NCBI GenBank assembly: GCA_029261815.1 | Contig: JAJDAQ010000073.1 | Coordinates: 1 to 64,000, forward strand | Reading direction: 5' to 3' | Source of the DNA: Deltaproteobacteria bacterium | GTDB taxonomy: Bacteria > Myxococcota_A > UBA9160 > UBA6930 | Length of the DNA stretch: 64,000 nt | Part shown: piece by piece, positions 7,962 through 16,891 of the stretch | Position numbering within the stretch: the stretch's first letter is position 1 | Layout of the letters: every line of letters begins with the position of its first letter | Notes under the pieces: model-generated | What the model was told of the DNA's origin: nothing | The model's input: only the letters and a program-made list of their open reading frames with translations | The model's database searches: none | Made by a program: the position numbers and the translations under genes

Positions 7962-9407
7962 CTATCGGATCAGAGCCGGCTCACCAGCCGGCGCCGCGGC
8001 GGGTGCGGCGCCCGCGCGCCTTGCAGCGAGGCCATGTTTCGCCAGTTTCCGGTAGAGCGTCGAACGCCCGATCCCCAGACTCCGCGCCGCGCTCGCCGCA
8101 TCGCCGCGGTGCTCGGCGAGTGCGCGTTCGAGTGCGCACCGCTCGTAGGCATCCAGCGACAGCGGCACATCGACGGGCTTGTCGACCCGACTCACGCGCG
8201 TCTCTCGCTGCAACGGAAAATCTGCGACGCCAAGCGGTTCACTCGGGTTGAGAGCGATCGCGGACTCGATCGCATTCTCCAGCTCCCGCACGTTTCCGGG
8301 CCAGGCGTGCCCGACAAGCCTGCGCACCACTTCGGGCGAGAGCCCCCGCGCCGGATGATGCGGCGATTGGTGCTTCTCGATGAAATGCTGGGCGAGAAGC
8401 GGAATATCCTCTGTGCGGTCGCGCAGCGGCGGCAGATCGATACGAACCACGTCGAGTCGATAGAAAAGGTCCTGCCGAAAGGCGCCAGAGTCGACCTGCT
8501 CTTGGAGATTGCGGTGCGTAGCGGCCACGATTCGAAGATCGACCGGGACGGGCTGACCCGAACCGATCGGCCGAACCTCGCGCTCCTGGATCGCACGCAG
8601 CAATCGCGCCTGGACCGCGGGCGCGACCTCTCCGATCTCGTCGAGGAATAACGTTCCCCGGTTGGCCATCCGGAACAGCCCCGGCGCGCCAACGGCTCCC
8701 GTGAAGGCGCCCTTCTCGTGGCCGAACAACTCGCTCTCGATGATCGATTCCGGCAGCGCACCACAGTCAACGGGGACGAACGGCGCGTCGCACCGCTCGC
8801 TCGCCGCATGAAGCGCGGCCGCGACCAGTTCCTTGCCGGTTCCACTCTCCCCCTGCACGAGGACCGTGCTGGAGGTATGGCGGAGGCTCTGGATCTTGCG
8901 AACGACTGCGCGCATGGGCGCCGAGCGGCCGATCAGGTGCGGCGCCTCGTCCCGCCTCGCCAGCGCTTCCTCGAGTTCCTGATTTCGGTGAAGCAATCGC
9001 CGTCGTTCGAGCGCGCGATGCACCGTGTTTCGAACGCGCACAGAGTCCTGCACCGGCTTCTCGAGATAGTCGATGGCACCATGCCGCATGCAAGTCACCG
9101 CACTCTCAACGCTGGCATTGCCGGTCAGCATGACGACTTCGACATCCGGGCGATCTCGTTTGATCATTTGAAGGACGTCGAGCCCGCTCTCTACGCCCAG
9201 GGCCAGATCCAGCAGCACGACATCGAGTGCCGGATCGCCGAGCGCGGCTTCCACTTCGCCCGTGTCGTGCGCGGTGAGCAGACGGTGGCCTTCTGGACGT
9301 AGGATCCGCACGAGCGCGCGCAAGAACAACGGCTCGTCATCGACGAGCAGGACGAGCCCGGGCCGAACGCCATCGGGCCCAACGCTGCGCAACAAGGGCT
9401 CTGCCAT
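7962..9407 (-). CDS. NtrC-family sigma54-dependent response regulator
   Basis: This 481-residue activator has three domains. The receiver (about 17-130) has VDDE, VVLLDLAL and LEKP. The AAA+ sigma54-interaction domain (about 155-390) has Walker A GESGTGKE, the sigma54-contacting GAFTGA loop near residue 235 and Walker B TLFLDEIG. A Fis-type helix-turn-helix lies near 425-465 (GDAASAARSLGIGRSTLYRKL). The tail is Ala/Pro-rich. It is the first gene of a minus-strand operon with the PAS kinase, its likely partner, 46 bases downstream. It is divergent from a second NtrC-type regulator, with about 90 bases between the starts. Confidence 0.92.
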   Translation of the reverse strand: MAEPLLRSVGPDGVRPGLVLLVDDEPLFLRALVRILRPEGHRLLTAHDTGEVEAALGDPALDVVLLDLALGVESGLDVLQMIKRDRPDVEVVMLTGNASVESAVTCMRHGAIDYLEKPVQDSVRVRNTVHRALERRRLLHRNQELEEALARRDEAPHLIGRSAPMRAVVRKIQSLRHTSSTVLVQGESGTGKELVAAALHAASERCDAPFVPVDCGALPESIIESELFGHEKGAFTGAVGAPGLFRMANRGTLFLDEIGEVAPAVQARLLRAIQEREVRPIGSGQPVPVDLRIVAATHRNLQEQVDSGAFRQDLFYRLDVVRIDLPPLRDRTEDIPLLAQHFIEKHQSPHHPARGLSPEVVRRLVGHAWPGNVRELENAIESAIALNPSEPLGVADFPLQRETRVSRVDKPVDVPLSLDAYERCALERALAEHRGDAASAARSLGIGRSTLYRKLAKHGLAARRAGAAPAAAPAGEPALIR

Positions 9408-9496
9408 GCCGCTCGTATCGGAGCCCGACGCCTGGGCCTTGAGGCACTGCGGGCCGATCTCTACACTCCCGTCGCCCTCCCCCCCAAGGAGTGGTC

Positions 9497-10891
9497 GTGC
9501 GTAAGACGCATGTCCTGGTCGTTGACGACGACGAGAACTACCGAAACGCAGTCCAGCGCATCCTGCAACGCGCCGGACACCGCATCACGACCGCGCATGA
9601 CGCCGCGGATGCGATGCGTACGGTATCGACCGAGCACGTCGATCTCGTGATGTGCGACGTCAAGATGCCCGGGATCAGCGGCCTGGAACTCGTCCGCCGC
9701 ATCCACGAGGCAGAACCCGACCTCGCTTGCATCGTGATCACGGGTTACGGCGGGGCCGAGGCGTCTGTCGAGGCATTGAAGGCCGGCGCCTTCTGGTACC
9801 TCGAGAAGGCCATGGACGGCGACAGCCACGACGTCCTTCGCCGACTTGCCGCACAGGCCATCGAGCACGGGCAGCTCAAGGCCGAGAATCGGCGACTTCA
9901 ACAAGAACTGCAGGGCCGGTACCACTTCGACAACGTCATCGGGCAGAGCCCGGCTCTACGAAACGTCCTCGACGTGGTCTCTCGCGTGGCAGAAACGGAC
10001 AGCACCGTCCTCGTGACCGGAGAAAGTGGCACCGGAAAAGAGGTCATCGCCCGCGCCCTGCACTTCAGCAGCCCGCGCGCCGAGCGCCCTTTCATCACCG
10101 TGAACTGCGGCGCGATCCCGGAGGAACTGCTCGAATCGGAACTGTTCGGGCACGTCAAAGGCGCCTTCACGGGAGCCACCCACCACCGCATCGGACGCTT
10201 CTCCATGGCCGACGGCGGCACGCTGTTCCTGGACGAGATCGGCGACATGAGTCCGAACCTCCAGGTCAAGCTCTTGCGAGCGCTCCAGGACCAGACCTTC
10301 GAGCCCGTCGGTTCCTCGGAGACCCAGCGGGTAGATGTGCGGATCGTGGCTGCGACGAACCAGAACCTCGAGATCGCCATCCAGGAGAAGCGATTCCGCG
10401 AGGACCTCTTCTACCGCCTCAACGTGATCCCCATCGAGAGCCCGAGTCTGCGCGATCGCGATGGCGACGTGGCGCTCCTGGTCCAGCATTTCCTCCAGCG
10501 CTTCTGCGAGCGAAACAGCCGAGGGCCGTGCACGATCTCGGACGACGCCGTCCGCCAGCTGATGAACCACGACTGGCCGGGCAATGTGCGCGAACTCGAG
10601 AATCTGATCGAGCGGCTCGTGGTCCTGCGCGGCGAAGGCGAGATCGGAATCGAAGACCTGCCCGCGAATCTCCGCCAGACGGCATCGATCCGGGAATCGG
10701 CAGCGCCACCGAAGGTCCCCGAAGCTGGACTCTCGTTCCACTCGGTCGTCGACCGGTTCGAGGCCGACCTGATCCTGCAGGCACTCGAACATACGCATTG
10801 GAACAAGAACCAGGCCGCCAAGCTCCTCGGCTTGAACCGGACCACCCTGCTGGAAAAGATCAAGAAGAAGGGCCTCTCGCCCGAAGAGTGA
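9497..10891 (+). CDS. NtrC-family sigma54-dependent response regulator
   Basis: This 464-residue protein has a receiver (residues 3-118; VVDDDEN, VMCDVKMPG), a AAA+ domain with Walker A GESGTGKE, GAFTGA near 222-227 and Walker B TLFLDEIGDM, and a C-terminal Fis-type helix-turn-helix (NKNQAAKLLGLNRTTLLEKI). The receiver has YLEKAM where most have KP. I chose the GTG at 9497 because AAGGAG lies five bases upstream; a GTG at 9491 overlaps that ribosome site. It lies directly upstream of a FliA/WhiG-type sigma gene that carries a sigma54 promoter match, so that gene is a plausible target. Confidence 0.92.
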   Translation: MRKTHVLVVDDDENYRNAVQRILQRAGHRITTAHDAADAMRTVSTEHVDLVMCDVKMPGISGLELVRRIHEAEPDLACIVITGYGGAEASVEALKAGAFWYLEKAMDGDSHDVLRRLAAQAIEHGQLKAENRRLQQELQGRYHFDNVIGQSPALRNVLDVVSRVAETDSTVLVTGESGTGKEVIARALHFSSPRAERPFITVNCGAIPEELLESELFGHVKGAFTGATHHRIGRFSMADGGTLFLDEIGDMSPNLQVKLLRALQDQTFEPVGSSETQRVDVRIVAATNQNLEIAIQEKRFREDLFYRLNVIPIESPSLRDRDGDVALLVQHFLQRFCERNSRGPCTISDDAVRQLMNHDWPGNVRELENLIERLVVLRGEGEIGIEDLPANLRQTASIRESAAPPKVPEAGLSFHSVVDRFEADLILQALEHTHWNKNQAAKLLGLNRTTLLEKIKKKGLSPEE

Positions 10892-10895
10892 CCCC

Positions 10896-10917
10896 AGGAG
10901 CGTCTGTGAGCGCTCCT
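10896..10917 (+). terminator. Hairpin after the sigma54 activator gene
   Basis: AGGAGCG (10896-10902) and CGCTCCT (10911-10917) form a seven-pair stem with an eight-base loop, starting four bases after the stop codon and followed by TTCTGAT. The T-tract is weak, so termination may be incomplete or Rho-assisted. Confidence 0.45.
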
Positions 10918-11248
10918 TCTGATCATCCCGGCGGCCTGCGCGGGCCGATCCCGAAGTACGGATCCGTCATTGGTTCCGACACCAGGGGTCGGAATCCCGA
11001 CGCTCCCACGCGCGACTTGCGTGCCCCGCCGCTTCTGGCGGCAGTTCGCCCGAGGCCCGATTCCGGGAATTCTCGATTCCGGGATTCCCTTACGGAATCA
11101 AGCACTTGGCCCTCAGCCGCCGCATGGAGTGCGTGCCAGATCCGCCGCATTCCCGTGCCAACCGGCCACGTTGGCACACGCCCTGCTCTTCCCAGCAGCC
11201 AGCACGCAACGGGCCGGCAGCAGTGCCCAGCACAAGGGAACCAATTCG
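10918..11248 (+). other. Intergenic region upstream of the sigma factor
   Basis: This stretch of about 330 bases has no supported gene. The sigma factor frame is open through it back to 10970, but the translated extension is not like any sigma N-terminus. It contains a sigma54 promoter match at 11172-11187 and a run of short ATTCCGGGAATTC/GATTCCGGGATTCC-like repeats near 11060-11095. The repeats could bind a regulator, although that is not established. Confidence 0.4.
11172..11187 (+). promoter_or_regulatory. Candidate sigma54 (-24/-12) promoter
   Basis: TGGCACACGCCCTGCT matches the sigma54 consensus TGGCACG-N4-TTGCW at all but two fixed positions and has the invariant GG and GC at the correct spacing. 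It lies 61 bases before the sigma factor start. Two NtrC-type sigma54 activators are encoded immediately upstream. Expected transcription start is near 11199. Confidence 0.6.
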
Positions 11249-12016
11249 ATGGAAACGCAGTTGAAGGAAGCTCGGGAACAACACGGCGAGATCCCGCCCC
11301 CGCTCAAGGAGCAGATCGTTCTCGAACACACACCGCTGATTCGATACATCGTGAACCGAATCGCCGTCCGCCTACCCTCGCATATCGATCTCGACGATCT
11401 GCATAACACGGGTGTGATCGGCCTGATGGACGCGATCGAAAAGTACGACCCGGGCAAGAACTGCAAGTTCAAGACCTACGCCGAGTTCCGCATCAAGGGT
11501 GCGATCCTCGACCAGCTTCGTAGCCTCGACTGGGTGCCGCGATCGGTCCGCCAGAAGGGCCGCAAGCTCGAGCGCGCTTACGGAGAAGTCGAGCAACGCC
11601 TCGGCCGCCAGGCCAGCGAAGACGAGGTCGCGGACTCGCTCGGCCTCCAGATCGACAAGTTCCACGAGCTCATCAACCAGGTGCGCGGCATCTCACTGGT
11701 GAACCTCGAAGAGATCCGCGGCGGCGGACAGGAAGGCGAGCGCACGGGCTCCTACGCCGACATCGTCGAGGATCCGACCGCCGAGAACCCGTTCGCCACG
11801 TTGAAGCTCCATGAGACCAAGGGCGTCGTCGCCGATACGATCGGGACCCTTCCCGAGAAGGAGCGACTCGTGATCAGCCTCTACTACTACGAGGACCTGA
11901 ACATGAAGGAGATCGGGAACATCCTCGGGATCACGGAATCCCGGGTGTGCCAGATCCACACGAAGTCGGTGCTCCGGCTCCGGTCCAAGCTGAAGAGCGT
12001 GGTCGACCAGGCCTAG
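11249..12016 (+). CDS. FliA/WhiG-family RNA polymerase sigma factor
   Basis: This 255-residue group 3 sigma factor has region 2 (about 25-95, including DLHNTGVIGLMDAIEKYD and KFKTYAEFRIKGAILDQLR), region 3 (about 100-180) and region 4 (about 195-250, MKEIGNILGITESRVCQIH). The ATG at 11249 has AAGGGAA eight bases upstream and matches the usual length. The family controls flagellar genes (FliA) or developmental genes (WhiG); which applies here cannot be told, as no flagellar gene is in the window. A sigma54 promoter match upstream suggests a two-step cascade driven by the adjacent NtrC-type regulators. Confidence 0.93.
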   Translation: METQLKEAREQHGEIPPPLKEQIVLEHTPLIRYIVNRIAVRLPSHIDLDDLHNTGVIGLMDAIEKYDPGKNCKFKTYAEFRIKGAILDQLRSLDWVPRSVRQKGRKLERAYGEVEQRLGRQASEDEVADSLGLQIDKFHELINQVRGISLVNLEEIRGGGQEGERTGSYADIVEDPTAENPFATLKLHETKGVVADTIGTLPEKERLVISLYYYEDLNMKEIGNILGITESRVCQIHTKSVLRLRSKLKSVVDQA

Positions 12017-12391
12017 CTTCCTGCCGGCGGGCGCTGCTTCGGCGTCCGTGCTGCGCGCTCGCGATCACGGAGCGCAGCGGCCGGGCGCGCCGCAGCGGAA
12101 TGGCTCGCTGCGCGGGTCGAACGCGCACCTACCACGGGCACTCCGCTTCAGTTTCCGAGGCGCGTACTCGACCCACTGACTGCGCTTTACTTCCGCTGCG
12201 GCGCGCCCGGCCGCTGCACCCCGCGATCTCTCGGGCGGAGGGTCGCGTCGTGCGGGCGGCGGTAGGGTTGGGCCACTCGACCACCGTCTACGGTTAGGCC
12301 GGAGTGCGTCGCTCGACCAGCGAGCGGGGTGGCCGCCCTTGAGGTTGGACTGATCCCGCGGATGTTCTTTGTTGGGGTGGGGTGGCCCGGA
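12017..12391. other. Convergent intergenic region rich in inverted repeats
   Basis: This 375-base gap separates the convergent sigma factor and PP2C phosphatase genes. It holds a six-pair hairpin at 12055-12075 (GCGCTC/GAGCGC), a long perfect inverted repeat at 12074-12217, and a six-pair hairpin at 12310-12326 (CGCTCG-ACCAG-CGAGCG). The hairpins at each edge could end transcription from either side. No open frame here looks like a real gene. Confidence 0.55.
12074..12217. repeat. 27-bp perfect inverted repeat with 90-bp spacer
   Basis: Bases 12074-12100 and 12191-12217 are exact reverse complements (27 of 27), starting GCAGCGGCCGGGCGCG and ending CGCAGCGGAA on the left. The spacer contains a smaller pair, GGGTCGA and TCGACCC. 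No target-site duplication is evident. Options are a small non-autonomous element, a structured RNA or a bidirectional terminator. A second copy elsewhere in the genome would decide. Confidence 0.7.
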
Positions 12392-13117
12392 CTAGACCGC
12401 GGCCTGGGCGACGACGACGGTAATGTTGTCTTCGCCGCCGCGGTGGTTGGCGAGATCGACGAGGGCGTCGCAGGATTCCTGGAGGTCATCCAGTTCACTG
12501 ACGACCTTGGCGATCTCGTGGTCGTCGACGTGTCCGGTGAGTCCGTCAGAGCACAGGACGAACTGATCGCCATCCTGAGGCGTGATCTCGGCCAGGTCGG
12601 GTTCGACGACTTCGCGCACACCCAGAGCTCGGGTCAGGACGTGGCGGTGGGGATGTTCCTTGGCCGCGGTCTCGCTGATCTCGTTGCGCCGCAAGAGTTC
12701 GCCCACGATCGAATGGTCGTCGGTGAGCTGTCGGATTCGGCCGCCACGAACCAGGTAGGCGCGACTGTCGCCGACGTGTGCGAGCGCAGCACGCTCACCC
12801 TCCGCCAGGATCGCGACCACCGTTGTGCCCATTCCCGCGTACTCGGGATTCTGCTGCGCCGTCTGGAAGATGGTGCGATTCGCGGATGTGACCGCGGCGC
12901 GTAGTCGCTCGCTCAAGCTCGACGTGGCGCCCTGGAGATGTTCGATCGCGCGCACGGACGACTCCGCAGCGAGCTCGCTCGCGACCTGACCCGCCGTATG
13001 TCCGCCCATCCCGTCCGCGACCAGGTACAGGCCCACTTCGGGAGCCAGCGCATAACGGTCTTCGTTCCCACGTCGGCGCATGCCCACATCGGTGGCTGCA
13101 GCGGCTTTGAGGATCAT
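12392..13117 (-). CDS. PP2C-family (PppA/Stp1-like) Ser/Thr protein phosphatase
   Basis: This 241-residue soluble metal-dependent phosphatase begins MILKAAAATDVG and keeps the metal-binding motifs: RGNEDRY (about 14-20), VADGMGGH, HVGDSRAY, LCSDGLTG and the final GGEDNITVVV. It would remove phosphate from Ser/Thr in kinase targets. Start ATG at 13117 has GGGAG six bases upstream; the frame is open 19 codons further but without a ribosome site. No Hanks-type kinase is in the window. It is divergent from the receiver-repeat protein. Confidence 0.9.
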   Translation of the reverse strand: MILKAAAATDVGMRRRGNEDRYALAPEVGLYLVADGMGGHTAGQVASELAAESSVRAIEHLQGATSSLSERLRAAVTSANRTIFQTAQQNPEYAGMGTTVVAILAEGERAALAHVGDSRAYLVRGGRIRQLTDDHSIVGELLRRNEISETAAKEHPHRHVLTRALGVREVVEPDLAEITPQDGDQFVLCSDGLTGHVDDHEIAKVVSELDDLQESCDALVDLANHRGGEDNITVVVAQAAV

Positions 13118-13288
13118 GTCGTCTCCCAAACGGTCGAATCGAGGACTCGACCCTGCGTGGGGGCGAGCCCCCATTTTGGGTGCGTATCGGGCCGCCGCTC
13201 ACGGGACTTGACCTAGAGCGGCAAGCATCGCGCTTGGGCGCTAGCTTCGGGCAGTCGGGCAGATTCGCCCGCGGGGACCGGCAAAAAG

Positions 13289-13301
13289 GGGTCAATGACC
13301 C
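13289..13301. promoter_or_regulatory. Dyad GGGTCA-A-TGACCC between divergent genes
   Basis: A perfect six-base inverted repeat with a single central base lies in the 280-base divergent region between the PP2C gene and the receiver-repeat gene. It has the size of a regulator half-site pair. Function is inference and no repeat of the site was noticed elsewhere. Confidence 0.25.
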
Positions 13302-13397
13302 GCGGCAGAACGTCGATAGGACGTCCAACACCGCGGGGCGCGATCCAGGCTCCGCAGAATCGTACCGGTACCCAGCAGGTCGCCGTGTGGGGGGATC

Positions 13398-15155
13398 ATG
13401 TCGAAGACCCTGCTTCTCGCTGATGACAGTGTCACGATCCAAAAGGTCGTGGGAATCAGCTTCGCAAACGAGGACGTCGTACTCATCACCGTAGACAACG
13501 GGGATGATGCGGTGACCAAAGCGCGTGAGGCGCGCCCGGACATTGTCCTGGCCGACGTCGTCATGCCAGGCAAGAGCGGCTACGAGGTGTGCGAGGCCAT
13601 CAAGGCCGAGCCCGGCCTCGCTCAAGTTCCCGTACTCCTGTTGACCGGTACGTTCGAGGCGTTCGACGAAGCGCGCGCGGCGGCCGCGGGTGCAGACGGG
13701 CACATCACCAAGCCGTTTGAGGCGCAGGCCCTCGTCGATACCGTGAACGCGCGGCTTGCCGCGGGTCCGGTTGCGGTACCGGAGCCGGCGGCATCGGCCC
13801 CCGCTCTCGAGGATGAGCCCTTCGACTTCCTCGGCAACGAAACAACCGCGCCTAGCGACCTCGAAGCCGAGAGCGCCGGACGCACGACCCTGATCATGGA
13901 CAACGAAGCGCCCGCCGACAGCGGCTCGGCATTCTCGTTCGATGGCCAGGATGTCACCTCCCCGTCCGACATGGGCGATGCGGCCTTCGGTGGTTCTGCC
14001 GAACCGGCCGAAGCGCTGACCCAGGTCGTCATGTCGACGGATGAACTCGCGAACGCGGAGACGCTCCCGCCGAGCGATGCCAGTGATCCGCTGGTGACGC
14101 CTGCCGCGGATGACATCGGCGACTCCACAAGTCTCCTGGTAGGTGACCCCATCGAGTCCGTCGATTCCGAGGAAAGCGTCTTTGGCACCGCCGAACCGGC
14201 CGTCTTCGGTTCTACCGGCGATCTCGGTTCCTCGGGCGATCTCGGTTCCTCCGACGATCTCGGATCCTCCGACGGCCTCAATTCCTCCGGCGACTTTGGG
14301 TCCTCCGATGATCTCGGTTCCTCCGGCGATTTCGGTTCAACCGGCGATTTCGGATCCTCCGACGACTTCGGTTCAACCGGCGATTTCGGTTCAACCGGCG
14401 ATTTCGGTTCCTCGGACTCGGGAACGTTCGGCTCAGATTCGGCCGATTCGCAGGGCGTCGATCCGCTGGCCGATTCGGGTTCCGGCGACGTGGTTCTCGA
14501 CCCCGGTGCGGCGCGCGACTATGACGTCAGCGCGTCGGACCTTGCCGCTCCGATCGCGCCCGTCGAGGACGATCCCTTCGAGCCGGTACTCGCGGCGGCT
14601 CCGTTGACCGCCTTCGACGAACCTTCGGAAGAGCCCGTGGCCTCGCTACCGAGCAAAGATGCCGAGCCCGGATTCGTGATGGTCGCGCCTGCAAGCGACC
14701 CGCTCGAAGCGTCGGACCCCGGCCCGTTCGCCAAGCCGATGGCGGCGGAGATGGGCCTGGCCGCCGACCCGGTCTTCGAACCGGTCGTGGAGAGCCTGGA
14801 CCCGGTCGCCGACGACGACGCTGACTCCTCCCCGTTCGAAGCCGCCGAGGCGCTCGAACCGGTCGGAGACCATGGATCGCCGTTCGAATCGCCCGATGCG
14901 GGCCCCGACGACGACGCCCTTCAGATCGCAGACGCGACGACAACGACCGAGGATCCGACGCTCTCGCCGCTGATGCAGCAGCAGCTCCATGACGCGCTCG
15001 AGAAGGTCGCCTGGGAAGCCTTTGGCGATGTTGCCGAACGAATCGTCCAGGACGCGCTCGGACGGATCGAAGAAGTCGCCTGGGAAGTCATTCCCAAGAT
15101 GGCGGAATCGCTGATCCAGGAAGAGATTCGCAAGTTGAAGGGCGAGGACTCCTAA
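13398..15155 (+). CDS. Response regulator with long acidic repeat linker and paired C-terminal helices
   Basis: This is 585 residues. The receiver (3-118) has LADDSVTIQK, phospho-acceptor in VLADVVMPG, LLTG and TKPF. Residues about 130-520 are low complexity, acidic and rich in Ser, Asp, Pro and Ala, including twelve six-residue units at 271-342 such as GSTGDF and GSSDDL. The end (about 523-585) holds two similar amphipathic helices, KVAWEAFGDVAERIVQ and EVAWEVIPKMAESLIQEE. The DNA-binding output usual for regulators is absent, so it likely acts by protein contact, as FrzS-like scaffold regulators do. The start ATG follows GGGGGGATC. Function is not known. Confidence 0.85.
   Translation: MSKTLLLADDSVTIQKVVGISFANEDVVLITVDNGDDAVTKAREARPDIVLADVVMPGKSGYEVCEAIKAEPGLAQVPVLLLTGTFEAFDEARAAAAGADGHITKPFEAQALVDTVNARLAAGPVAVPEPAASAPALEDEPFDFLGNETTAPSDLEAESAGRTTLIMDNEAPADSGSAFSFDGQDVTSPSDMGDAAFGGSAEPAEALTQVVMSTDELANAETLPPSDASDPLVTPAADDIGDSTSLLVGDPIESVDSEESVFGTAEPAVFGSTGDLGSSGDLGSSDDLGSSDGLNSSGDFGSSDDLGSSGDFGSTGDFGSSDDFGSTGDFGSTGDFGSSDSGTFGSDSADSQGVDPLADSGSGDVVLDPGAARDYDVSASDLAAPIAPVEDDPFEPVLAAAPLTAFDEPSEEPVASLPSKDAEPGFVMVAPASDPLEASDPGPFAKPMAAEMGLAADPVFEPVVESLDPVADDDADSSPFEAAEALEPVGDHGSPFESPDAGPDDDALQIADATTTTEDPTLSPLMQQQLHDALEKVAWEAFGDVAERIVQDALGRIEEVAWEVIPKMAESLIQEEIRKLKGEDS
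14208..14423 (+). repeat. Twelve tandem 18-bp coding repeats
   Basis: Twelve units of 18 bp encode six-residue blocks, mostly GS[ST][GD]D[LF], inside the receiver-repeat protein. Units differ by a few bases (GGTTCCTCCGGCGATCTC against GGTTCAACCGGCGATTTC), and identical units occur in pairs. That pattern indicates growth by local duplication, so the copy number may vary between strains. Confidence 0.85.
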
Positions 15156-15210
15156 CCCTCGGAGCCGCGAGAGCGGGTGCGACGCCGAAACCTTCCCGTA
15201 GAATTCGCGG

Positions 15211-16086
15211 ATGCCTCGGAGCCCTGACCCCTTCCCGCCCGCCGACTCGTGGATGTGGCTTCTCGACCGCGCACTCGCTGAAGACGTCGGGACCGGCGAT
15301 GTCACAAGTAAAGCGATCTTCTCGCCTGAAGATCGCACGCGCGTTGCGATCGAGACCCGTGATGCGATCGTTGTGAGCGGTCTACCGATTGCGCAGGCCG
15401 TTTTCCACGCGGTCGACCCGTCGATCCGTTTCGACGCGCAATGCAACGATGGCGACGGTCTCTCCGCCGGACAAGATCTTGCCGTGATCGAGGGACCCAC
15501 CCGCGCAGTCCTCACTGCCGAACGCACGGCCCTGAACTTCCTGTCGCGTCTTTGCGGAATCGCGACCGGCACGCGGCGTTTCGTAGACGCCGTGGTCGGA
15601 ACTGGCGCCGAGATCGTCGACACGCGGAAGACGCAGCCGGGATGGCGGGTCCTCGACAAGTACGCGGTCACTTGCGGCGGCGGGACCAACCATCGCTTCG
15701 GTCTCTACGACGCCGTCATGATCAAGGACAATCACGTTGCGGCGGCCGGCGGAACCGCCGCCGCCGTTCAAGCTGCCCAGAACAGCGCGCGAGCGGGAAT
15801 CGAAGTGCATGTCGAAGTCGAATCGCTCGCCGACGCCCGGATCGCGGCCGACGCTGGCGCTCACCTGCTGATGCTCGACAACCGGACGCCGGACGAGCTG
15901 GCCACGATCGTGGCCGCCCTCGGCGACCAGGTGAGACTCGAAGCCACCGGCGGTGTAACGCTCGACAATGTGCGCGAGGTCGCCCTCACCGGGGTCCACC
16001 GAATCTCCATTGGCGCCCTCACCCATTCACCTCCCACCGTCGACATTGCTCTCGAAGTGCGACCGTCCGGGCCCATCGACTCGTGA
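15211..16086 (+). CDS. nadC: Nicotinate-nucleotide pyrophosphorylase (carboxylating)
   Basis: NadC makes nicotinate mononucleotide from quinolinate and PRPP in de novo NAD synthesis, in the cytoplasm. The 291 residues match the family length. Landmarks are EDVGTGDVTS, the substrate-binding DTRKTQPGWRVLDKYAV, CGGGTNHRFGLYDA and IKDNH, and the C-terminal EATGGVTLDN and ISIGALTHS. It is the first gene of a run of coupled genes; the birA start overlaps its stop (GTGA). nadA and nadB are not in the window. Confidence 0.96.
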   Translation: MPRSPDPFPPADSWMWLLDRALAEDVGTGDVTSKAIFSPEDRTRVAIETRDAIVVSGLPIAQAVFHAVDPSIRFDAQCNDGDGLSAGQDLAVIEGPTRAVLTAERTALNFLSRLCGIATGTRRFVDAVVGTGAEIVDTRKTQPGWRVLDKYAVTCGGGTNHRFGLYDAVMIKDNHVAAAGGTAAAVQAAQNSARAGIEVHVEVESLADARIAADAGAHLLMLDNRTPDELATIVAALGDQVRLEATGGVTLDNVREVALTGVHRISIGALTHSPPTVDIALEVRPSGPIDS

Positions 16087-16891
16087 GTGCAGCGTCGTTC
16101 GCCGCCGCCATCCAGGCGCGCCTCGAGACGCGTTGGGTCGCGCACGAACTGCACGCACTCGATGAAACCGATTCGACGAATCGCGTCGCCACCGAACGCG
16201 CCGCCCAGGGCGCCGCGCACGGAACCGCCGTCCTGGCCGAGAGACAGACCCAGGGCCGAGGGCGTCACGGTCGAAGCTTCTTCTCGCCCGCCTCCACCAA
16301 TCTGTATACGAGCATCGTGCTCCGGCCCGACGGCAACGACCCCGCACCAACCACACTCCTGGCCGCGGGGATCGCCGTCGCCGAGGCGGTGGCCGCGACG
16401 CTGGGCACCCCTGACCGCGTCGCGATCAAATGGCCCAACGATGTCTTGATCGACGGCCTGAAGACCTCGGGCATCCTGATGGAGGCGCAAGCGTTGGCTG
16501 GCGCGTGGGTGGGCATCCTCGGCATCGGTGTCAATCTGAACGTCACTCGCGAGGAGATGCCCGTGGAGTTCCGCGCCCGCGCCACCTCCTTGGCCGCGGC
16601 GTCTGGGGGCCCGGTCGACCGGGCCGCGTTCGCCGCGCGACTCTACGGTACCCTGGAAGCGACCCTGGACCTTCACCAACGGAGTGGTTTCGAAGGAATG
16701 CGAGACGCGTTCGATGCCTTTTTCCACATGCGCGGCGAACCGGTCCGCGTGGCCGATCTCGATGGCACCATCCGGGCCGAAGGAATCGCGCGCGGTGTCG
16801 GCGCCGACGGATCGCTGCGCATCGAACGCTCCGACGGAAGCGAGACCCGCGTCCTGGCCGGCGACGTCACGATCGTGAAGGAAGCCGTGCG

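Noticed and set aside
14208-14423. CRISPR array
   Set aside because: The 18-bp units are in frame, have no spacers and encode a peptide repeat.
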